The position numbers and the translations under genes are program-made. Shown one piece after another: positions 53,301-59,700 of a stretch of DNA of 64,000 nt. The stretch comes from Wenzhouxiangella sp. XN79A. Lineage in GTDB: Bacteria; Pseudomonadota; Gammaproteobacteria; Xanthomonadales; Wenzhouxiangellaceae. The DNA is taken from positions 215,277-279,276 of the forward strand of contig NZ_JAAWWS010000145.1 of the NCBI RefSeq assembly GCF_012272825.1, given 5' to 3'. The notes beneath the pieces are model-generated. The model ran no database searches. It saw only the letters and a list, made by a program, of their open reading frames with translations, and was not told the DNA's origin. Every line of letters starts with the position of its first letter. Position 1 is the stretch's first letter.

Positions 53301-55826
53301 GGCACGCTGCCGGTCGGCGCCAGCGTCAGCGCGGTCTTCGACATTCCGCTGGCGGCGCTGCCGCCGGTGCCCAACCCGCTGCCAAATACGGCCGAACTGG
53401 TCGGTGGCGACACGCTGCCGGGCCCGGACCCGAGTGGACGGGATCTGCCGCCCGCCAGCGACACGGCTCAGATCGGCGTACCGAGCCTGCAGCTCAGCAA
53501 GACCGACGCGCTGCTGATCGACGCCGATGTTTCGGGTGACGTGTCTCCGGGCGATACGCTGCGTTACACGCTCGTCCTCGAGAACTCCGGAGCGGCGCCG
53601 GCCACCAATGTCGTGATCGACGACACGCCCGATCCCAATACGGCCCTGGTGGCAGGCAGCGTCACGACTACGCAGGGCGCGGTCATGCTCGGCAATACGG
53701 CCGGTGACAGCGATGTCCGGGTCGAGATCGCCAGTGTGGCGGCCGCCGCGACGGTGACGATCACCTACGACACGCTGGTCGACGACCCGCTGGCGCCGGC
53801 GGTCACCCAGCTGGTGAACCAGGCCGTCTTCGATAGCGACCAGCTGCCGCCGGGCTCCAGCGACGACCCCGATGCGCCGGGTCCCGAAGACCCGACCGTC
53901 GTGCCGGTGAATGCCCAGCCCGACCTCACCCTGACCAAGGATGACGGCGGTGTTTCGACCTCGCCAGGCGGCATCGTGGTCTATACGTTGAGCTACGCCA
54001 ACGTAGGCAACCAGACCGCGACCAACGTCGTGATCAGCGATACGGTGCCCTTCGGGACCAGCTTCTCGCCGACCGGCAGTTCTCCGGGCTGGACCTGCGC
54101 TCCGGACGGATCGGCCGGCAGTGTCTGTTCGCTGACCCTGGCCAGTCTCGCGGCCGGGGCTGCTGGATCCTTCGACTTCGCGGTCCAGGTCGACAACCCG
54201 GCGCCCCCGGGACTGGACCAGATCGACAACAGCGCGTCGATCGGCGACGACGGCAACAACGGCCCCGATCCGACCCCGGCCAACAACGACGGCAGCGACA
54301 GCACGCCGCTGACGGCCGCGCCGGATCTGACCGTGGTCAAGGACGACGGTGGCGTCACGACCGTTCCGAACGGGGTGGTCGTTTACACGCTGAGCTTCGA
54401 CAACGTCGGCAATCAGGACGCCACCGGCGTGGTGCTGACCGAGGTCGTGCCCACCCATACGTCCTTCGAAGCCGCTTCGAGCAGTGCGGGCTGGTCCTGC
54501 ACCCCGGATGCCTCGGCGGGCAGTAGCTGCACACTGGCCCTGGGCACCGTTCCGGCTGGAACGGGCGGCAGCGCGCTGTTCGCCGTCCGCGTCGACGATC
54601 CGCTGCCGACCAGCGTCAACCAGATCGACAACACGGTCTTGATCGGCGACGACGGCAGCAACGGGCCGGACCCGACGCCGGGCGACAACAGCGACGGCGA
54701 CACCACCCCGGTGGACAACTCGCCCGCGCTGGACGTCGACAAGGTCCTGACGTCCGCGCCGGACCCGATCGAACTCGGTAGCGTGCTGGTCTACACCGTC
54801 ACCGTGACCAACACCGGCAACGCGACGCTGACCAACGTGACGATCGTCGACAGCCTGATCACGCCAACCGGCGGCACGGCCCCCTGTACCTCGGTGGCTC
54901 CGGGTGCGACCTGTACTCTGGTCGGGGAATACATCGTCACGCAGCCGGACATCGACAGCGGCAGCATTCTGAACGTTGCCACGGGCGACTCCGATCAGAC
55001 ACCGCCCGGTGTGGATCAGGTCGAAGTGCCGATCGCGCAGAATCCGGCGCTGGACCTCGTGAAGGTCGCCAGCCCGAACGATCCGAACGGGAACAACCAG
55101 GTCGACGTCGGCGAGGTCATCGACTATTCGCTGACCGCGACCAACATCGGTAATGTCACGTTGACCAATGTCGTGATCGTCGATTCACTGCTACCGACGC
55201 TGGTCTGCACGCCGCCGCAACCGACGACCCTGCTGCCCGGGCAGGCCTTGGTCTGCACCGGCAGCTACACCGTGACCCAGACCGATGTCGACGCCGGCTT
55301 CATCTTCAACGAAGCAACGGCCGACAGCGACCAGACGCCGCCGGTCGACGGAGACGCGAACGTGATCATCGACCGCGATCCGGCGCTGGACCTGTTGAAG
55401 ACGGCCATGCTGACCGATCTCAACGGCAACCAGCTGGGCGATGCGGGGGAAACCATCGAGTACGAACTCGTGGCGACCAATACGGGCAACGTCACCCTGG
55501 TCGATGTGACGATCTCCGATCCGCTGATCGAGCCTCTCGATTGCGTGCCGACGGCGCCGGCCGTGCTGGCGCCGGGCGAGACGCTGGTCTGCACCGGTTC
55601 GTTGCAGATCGACGCAGCGGTGCTTTCTCTCGGCCAGGTCGAAAATGTCGCTACGGCAACCGGTACCGGATCCGATGGTACGGAAGTCAGCAGTGGTTCC
55701 AGCACGGTGACCTTGCTGAACGCGCCGGTTGCGATCCCGGCCCTGAGTCGGTGGAGTCTGCTGGTTCTCGTGTTCGCGTTTCTGACCGTCGCCCTGGTCG
55801 TTGGAGGCCCGTTGCGACGCGCGTAG
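47301..55826 (+). CDS. giant DUF11/isopeptide-type repeat surface protein with IPTL-CTERM-like tail
   Basis: A 2841-residue exported protein. It has a signal peptide of about 21 residues, then an N-terminal domain of about 160 residues. About 18-20 beta-sandwich modules of DUF11 and fimbrial isopeptide-D2 style follow, with repeated openings such as GDTVTFTLQF, VTDVLPDGL and ITVENVGSA. From about 790 to 2060 two module types alternate (one with TSEPxTGxG and DLTIGE, the other with K..x..DAGD). The last modules carry Asp/Gly/Asn loops (DLNGNQLGDAGE) that may bind calcium. The end, residues 2812-2841, is IPALSRWSLLVLVF, a hydrophobic helix and GGPLRRA: an IPTL-CTERM-like exosortase sorting signal. 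AAGGGGAACGAG upstream supports the ATG. Likely a long, cell-surface-anchored or released adhesin. Confidence 0.9.
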   Translation: MLRVIRAFCASVLFVPALAIGQTPVVSENVPPESFLGEGFCFEADFSNSGAPGYGPYLRLDLPPELSFDSAEIFGVGGSVINVGVFPAAPGNQLTDPLIDQPVSGIEGHSLRILEFPVGSVISGGPLLLVEICLTIDPSAQVGVPLPIGLSPVYEFGDTATGTNGPIIGTASTPTVTPTVLLFDKQDSAPESERPPGPSWPYDYTLTVDIANTATIEPLVIRDQLPPDLQFVGGISITGGVGCSVTQAPSLVSPGGALEVTCAGGTVGTTSAADVVVEYSGYITDVLNEAACDIRPQINDASVLATYVDPSATAQPLPPVSDSTTISAEHVVVQKGAAPGQAVAGDTVTFTLQFQVTDFGDADALVVTDVLPDGLDFDSHGSLIVNGAPVAIAPLSVTTNPDSTETVVYDIDAAAGTLAAGSSATLTYSAVIQQTYDQTGESVLASDSLTNSVVADFDLVQGAAGCSNGSDATVDILPVALTKEIINPQPFYVPGDTVIFRLTKDVPAGDSRGIRFEDYLPLPIFDVSDIDLAFGTDIVYGPGDTAGLVPDAITVDVAQNALFIDWPDLDSLSAATIQVDLSVTVTDDPFADGLALTNILQSSSENTPGQTAVSTGPVSFNVGAPVLEITKGISATDQNGTIDPPASTLPVDGNITGVDAGDSISYVITVENVGSAQAFDVVITDPGAAELTGCAVDSVTDGNGAALSTTGTIQSGLLLDDPLAANDGTPGAPFGADTALVTLTCEVVGTIEPGTNWDNTATATWASLGGAVDFPAVSDTASASSAEAAAEKYFIDSSEPATSNAASPPRVAIGEIVRYRLAARIPEGRIPNVTVRDLLPTGLQFIDDGTASAAFVCDGACTATAQALVNRPGGAAAPGSLASALVSTPIAPGSILGGPFGDGTDPTFAFGHVVNGDDDADDEFLVVEFNALVLNAGTNQQGTNRTNRFDLRSAGTEITPNSNGVTVRIAEPAVSLDKSATPTSGDAGDVIAFTLTLANGMGGNVTPAYEVALTDTLPAGLVGLTVSSVTPTACPGLTTTDNTVGDALDLFFSVMAPGCSISVEFDATLTPGVAPGTDVTNTAFASWTSLPGAGTGPNPTGSTTPGASGTVTGERTGAGGVNDYADSDPVAVGIPDVGIAKSVVATSEPETGDGEFRSGIEDLAIGESATFEIVVTVPEGTTPQVVITDTLPFTNGVMRVDAAAVLSVGANLSPDVFSPVPIVTDAQLGDGIDDSVAFDFGQVVNSPDGVVNDDDRIRVGITATLVDEADNANGDPLTNTALVRFGPGLNASATADIDVVEPILVVDKAGSINTGDAGDAVLYTVTIQHSGASAADAQDVVLQDVLPADLTLNVGSITQTGGTPVFVTNTSAGNTVALGWTDIPRGEVIEIQYAAVLDPTVSPGELLTNTADVSWTSIAGPSADERTRSVNDNHQVMVTEPGLDKQVVATSEPSTGSGQFGAPEDLTIGEEVTYRFTVQFPEGTSEAAEVFDQLPTGASVLGLVSSRIVSIGANLSGAGLPPAGTAGTPSDTNADMVADRSTWLLGDVLNTADGVNNAADVIEFEVVAVVLDLPSNQSGDVDQLNGATLTTATSTVSGSAPIDLVEPDVDLAKSVIDPADGFVDAGDVVRARLVLGHRAASTADAFNLDIVDTLPAGLSWGGDASVSTDCAGLITDSSAAPIITFDVPTLELATDTCFIEYDFVVDATVTPGSSLINAAELAYDSTPTVVSGQTRSYRDSDTAEVTVIAPTLVKVAVDTSQPDTDMGQGDPTLLDLTIGETVTYQLTLVFPEGLTTDARLVDLLPAGPGGVLEAIGATVTAVGGNISTTLPGTPVFDDLQLADGLDDTVTLEFGNVTNVPDGIDSAADRIVVEIVARVADVAPNVDGALLTNVGEFSYTGNLLQDSADVEVVEPLVGLGKAMTLELDGTVRLTLTLNNSGTAPAYDLEVTDVFDEANWDLTGFTSVSVPAGFELVLQPDTPAVGQQTLRFRTASGAVSPDGTLPVGASVSAVFDIPLAALPPVPNPLPNTAELVGGDTLPGPDPSGRDLPPASDTAQIGVPSLQLSKTDALLIDADVSGDVSPGDTLRYTLVLENSGAAPATNVVIDDTPDPNTALVAGSVTTTQGAVMLGNTAGDSDVRVEIASVAAAATVTITYDTLVDDPLAPAVTQLVNQAVFDSDQLPPGSSDDPDAPGPEDPTVVPVNAQPDLTLTKDDGGVSTSPGGIVVYTLSYANVGNQTATNVVISDTVPFGTSFSPTGSSPGWTCAPDGSAGSVCSLTLASLAAGAAGSFDFAVQVDNPAPPGLDQIDNSASIGDDGNNGPDPTPANNDGSDSTPLTAAPDLTVVKDDGGVTTVPNGVVVYTLSFDNVGNQDATGVVLTEVVPTHTSFEAASSSAGWSCTPDASAGSSCTLALGTVPAGTGGSALFAVRVDDPLPTSVNQIDNTVLIGDDGSNGPDPTPGDNSDGDTTPVDNSPALDVDKVLTSAPDPIELGSVLVYTVTVTNTGNATLTNVTIVDSLITPTGGTAPCTSVAPGATCTLVGEYIVTQPDIDSGSILNVATGDSDQTPPGVDQVEVPIAQNPALDLVKVASPNDPNGNNQVDVGEVIDYSLTATNIGNVTLTNVVIVDSLLPTLVCTPPQPTTLLPGQALVCTGSYTVTQTDVDAGFIFNEATADSDQTPPVDGDANVIIDRDPALDLLKTAMLTDLNGNQLGDAGETIEYELVATNTGNVTLVDVTISDPLIEPLDCVPTAPAVLAPGETLVCTGSLQIDAAVLSLGQVENVATATGTGSDGTEVSSGSSTVTLLNAPVAIPALSRWSLLVLVFAFLTVALVVGGPLRRA
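49670..53480 (+). repeat. alternating two-module super-repeat in the giant gene
   Basis: Four rounds of an A-B pair. A modules begin near 49670, 50700, 51620 and 52550, with (S/T)SEPxT or TSQPDT, then an IGE(x)VTY strand and ending near DGxxxxxDxIxVxIxAxVxD. B modules begin near 50216, 51190, 52110 and 53030 with LxKSxxx..DAGD. The unit is about 0.9-1.0 kb. Boundaries are approximate and judged by eye on the protein. Confidence 0.6.
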
Positions 55827-56003
55827 CAGGGTGCGAGCGGCCGGAATGCGGTGAGTTATCTCGCCGCGCCCGGTCGTCCGTTCGAAGCGAACGCAGCCTA
55901 TGGATCCGTGGCGTTTCGTTCGACTGCCGGGTCGAACAGTCCGGCGCAAGGCCGGAATCAACCTGTCTGGGCCGGACCTGAAAAAAAGCGACGACCGCTT
56001 GGC

Positions 56004-56261
56004 GTGGTTCTACGTGATGGGTCCGAGCTGGACACTGTTCCGGTCCAGAAGATCCGGACCCAGATCCGGGCCAACACCACCCCGCGCCACGTCCCGGCCA
56101 AGGTCATCGCGGTGCCCGAACTGCCGCGCACGGTCTCGGGCAAGATCACCGAGCTGGCCGTGCGCGACGTGATCCACGGCCGGCCGGTCAAGAACACCTC
56201 GGCGCTGGCCAACCCCGATGCCCTTGAACACTTCAGGTGCCTTCCCCAGCTCCTTGCGTAA
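56004..56261 (+). pseudogene. 3' fragment of an acetoacetyl-CoA synthetase gene
   Basis: In frame, this stretch encodes [18 protein letters not shown], then [13 protein letters not shown] and on to [19 protein letters not shown] before TAA, matching only the last 86 residues of the 658-residue synthetase at 45195. The first 57 bp and last 40 bp are homologous in protein but differ at most third positions, while the middle 161 bp are identical to the intact gene. Upstream of 56004 the frame has no synthetase similarity, so the N-terminal 570 residues are missing and the fragment cannot be active. It lies 178 nt after the giant gene. Confidence 0.85.
56061..56221 (+). repeat. 161-bp direct repeat, copy 2
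   Basis: Exact copy of 46971-47131 in the same orientation. The two copies bracket the giant surface gene; recombination between them would delete 9090 bp and leave one synthetase gene. Confidence 0.97.
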
Positions 56262-56759
56262 GAGCGTGATCCACTTCGCGTTCGTGCGATCGGTTCGAGG
56301 TCCGGCTCGATAAATCGGACCTGGAGTGTGGAAATCCCGGCGGCTTCCTATATACTCCGCAGCTGACGCTGAACGGCATGTTCTCCGTATTTTCGTAATC
56401 GAACCGTGCACGGCGTCACGAAAAGGGGTTCCGGGGAAGTACCGAAGTTTGTTGGCTTTCAGCCGACGTGCAGCAGCGCGTCGAAAGGAAATCGAATGTG
56501 CATGCCCATGCTGGCATGAATCATGCATTCGAACTGGATACGCGGCGGCGGCCGTAGTCGCCGCGATAAAGAGCGGGGAGCCAACAAGTCCATGCCGTAT
56601 CGGTCGCACGACCCTTCTGCGCAGCGCCCCTGCGCGCCCGTCCCCCCGGCCGGATTGCGCGCCGCTCGCTCGCGCTTCGTGAATGCAGGCCCCTCACGAC
56701 CGCAGACCCTTCTTCCGGGCGTGGCTCCGTGCCGCACCGAACAACCACCGGGAATTCCA
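56262..56759 (+). promoter_or_regulatory. 498-nt leader region of the second surface gene
   Basis: Holds no gene I can support. TGGAAA (56329-56334) and TATACT (56351-56356) at 16-nt spacing form a plausible promoter, giving a leader of about 400 nt before ATG 56760. The leader is less G/C-rich in its first half. The frame of the downstream gene is open back to an ATG at 56523, but that part is Arg/Pro-rich, precedes a good signal peptide and looks untranslated. No known riboswitch pattern was recognised. Confidence 0.45.
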
Positions 56760-59700
56760 ATGTCGATGTCCAGATCCGTGGCCCGTATCGGGTCCATTCC
56801 GTTCGCGCGTGCGCTGCACGGGGCGTTGGTTCGTGCAGGGGCGGTGCTGGCGCTGACCGTTGTCGCATCGACCGCCTCGGCCCAGCTGGCGATCGACCCG
56901 ATCACCTGGGACGTGGTCGGGCTCGACAGCAATCGCCCGCTGACGTCGGGACCGGAACTGTTCCCGGTCGGCGCCGAGGTCTGCAACGCGGGTGTGGCCC
57001 CCAGTGGCCCGCTGACGGCGACCATGGTCTGGGACGATCCCGACGCTACGTGGATCGACAATCGGCCCGGCTCGCTGACCACGCTGAACTTCGATCCGCT
57101 CGCGCCGGGCCAGTGTCTGGACGCCTATTTCGAAATCCAGGTCACCCGGTCCGCGGCCGCTTTCCTGCAATCGCGGCCGTACCGGATCATCGCGACCGAC
57201 GGCACGTTCACGGTCGAGACGCCGGATACTCGCCAGATCGTCGTCGAGTCCCTGGTGTCGCAGAACCGGAACACCACCAACCTCATCCGCTGGGGCCAGC
57301 AGGCCGACCAGTCCGACTGGCAGACCCTCGGTGCCGGCGGTGCGCTGAACCTCGCGGTCGGTGAGTCCTACTTCATCGAACTGACAACCGAGACCTCGAC
57401 CGGCTACGAGCAGCTCCAGTCCTTCCTGACGCTGTCGAACACGATCTTCCAGGTCATTGCCGTCGAAACCACCTACAGCACGCTGACTGCGCCGGCCTCC
57501 CGCGTACCGACGCCGAATCCGAAGCTCTATGCCGACGGCTGCCTGTGGGAGGCCGATGTCGACAGCCCGAACTACCTGTCCTGCCTGGACGCCGGCAAGG
57601 CCGGCGGGTCGATCGTGACGACCTACCGGATCGACATCATCTCCGGCGGCGGCAACAACGTCGGACTCGAGGCGCTGATCTACGACAAGTCGGGTTCGAG
57701 TTTTCACTACAACACCGATTTCAGCCAGTCGCCGGGCGACCTGGTCACCTACGATCCGGGCGCATCGGGCTTCTCGAAGCGCTTCTTCCCCGACACCATC
57801 TCGATCGGCACCACCTCGCGACTGGTGTTCACCATCACCAACCCGAACCCGGTTGCGCTGGGTGGCTACAATTTCATCGACAACCTGCCGGCGGGCGTCG
57901 AAGTCGCTGCCGCGCCGAATGCATCGACGACCTGCGGCGGCATCTGGAATCCGCTTCCGGGGGACACCTCGCTGGCCTTCGATATCGGCGCCGATGTGAT
58001 CGGGCCGTCCAGCAGCTGTTCGATCATCGTCGACGTCGCCGCGCCGGAAGGCACCTACGACAACGTCTCGAACCCGCTGTTCATCGGACCCGTCGACACC
58101 GGCCTGGTCGCCACCGATCAGCTGGTCGTTGCGAACCAGCCGCCGCCACCGGCCTGCCTGCCGGGGACAGCGCATTCGACCTGGACCATGGAGCCGGCGG
58201 CCGGCACCACCGTGTCGCCGCTGCCGACGACGGTCTACAACGGCGACAACGCCTTCGCTGTCGCCTCGTTCGCCGGGCGCGCAGCCGGGGCGCTGCCGGC
58301 CGGCGTACAGACCATCTCGACCATCGACGGCGTGCCGGCGAACGCCTGGGAAGGCACCGGCTGGCCGCTGGCCACGGCGCCGGCACAGCTGGGGCCGGGT
58401 CCGAACGAGGCCTCCTACTTCGAGTTCACGCTCGACACTTCGGAATTCTCGACCAACCCGGCCGAGCCGCTGACGCTGAGCTTCGACATCAACCCCGACG
58501 GCGGTGGTTCCTGGGCGTCGAACGTCAATATCACGACCAATGTCCACGTCAGCGTCGATGGCGGGGCGTTCACGACCGTGCTGAACGACAACAGCATCTC
58601 GAAGTCGACCTGGCAGACCCGGACCGTCGACTTCACGCCGGGGCTGGCGACGACCACGATCCGGATCAATGCCTCGGGCGTGGCCGGCAATACCGCCGGC
58701 GAGACGGCGCCGTTGCGCCTCGACAACGTCAGCCTGGTCGGTTGCGGTCCGGGTGCGCCGGGTACGCTTCCGGCGCCACCGGAGCTGGGCAAGGTGTTCT
58801 CGCCGGCCACGATCGGTGCCGGCGAAATCTCGACCCTGAGCTTCACCGTGACCAACCCGAATCCGGCCAGTCCGGCCGGCGATCTGACCGGCATCGACTT
58901 CACCGACAATCTGCCGGTCGGCGTTGCGGTCGCGCCGGTTCCCAACGTCGTGACGTCCTGCGGCGGTACGGTCACCGCGGACCCGGGGAGCGGCCTGATC
59001 GCGCTCGCCGACGGCGCGCTCGTTGCGGGAGCGAGCTGTTCGGTTGCCGTCGATGTGATCTCCAGCGCGGTCGCGACCCACGTCAATGTCTCCGACTTCA
59101 TCTTTGCCGACGAGTCGGGCCAGAACAACACGTCGACCGGCTTCGCGACGGCGAACCTGACCGTGCTGGCGCCGCCGTCCATCGAAAAATCCTTCGACCC
59201 GGTGCTGGTCCTGCTCGGCGTGACGCCGGGCGATCTCGCCGCGCTGGAGTTCGTCATCACCAACCCGAACCCGGTCGACCCGATCGCCGGGGTTGCGTTC
59301 ACCGACAACCTTCCGCCTGGTCTGACGGTCGCTGCCGCGCCCAACGTGCTCAGCAGCGGCTGCGGTCTGCCGACGATCACCGCGCCGCCGGGTGCTGCGA
59401 CCATCACCATGACCGGGGGCGACCTGGCGGCCGGCGGCGTGTGCGTGATCAGCGTGGATGTCACCGGTCCGGCCGGGACCTACGACAACGTGTCGAGCAA
59501 TGTTTCGCACCAGGTCGCCGGCGTAACGCTCGAGGGCAACAACGCCGCGGCACAGCTGGTCATCGATCTGCCGATTCCGGGCATTGCGCTGTCGAAGCAG
59601 GTCGGTCTGACCAACCTCCCGGACGGTGCCTGGCAGGACTACCTGGACGTCCAGCTGCCGACCGACATCTACTACAAGCTCACCGTCGAGAACATCGGCG

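Noticed and set aside
50937..54458. 1173-codon minus-strand open frame inside the giant gene
   Set aside because: Antisense shadow of DUF11 coding sequence, with Arg/Asp/Val/Gly-rich content.
56367..56470. c-di-GMP (GEMM) riboswitch upstream of the second surface gene
   Set aside because: Checked by eye for the conserved core segments of the known class; they are not present.
56523..56759. N-terminal extension of the second surface protein from ATG 56523
   Set aside because: The Arg/Pro-rich extension would bury the signal peptide; ATG 56760 gives a normal signal sequence.
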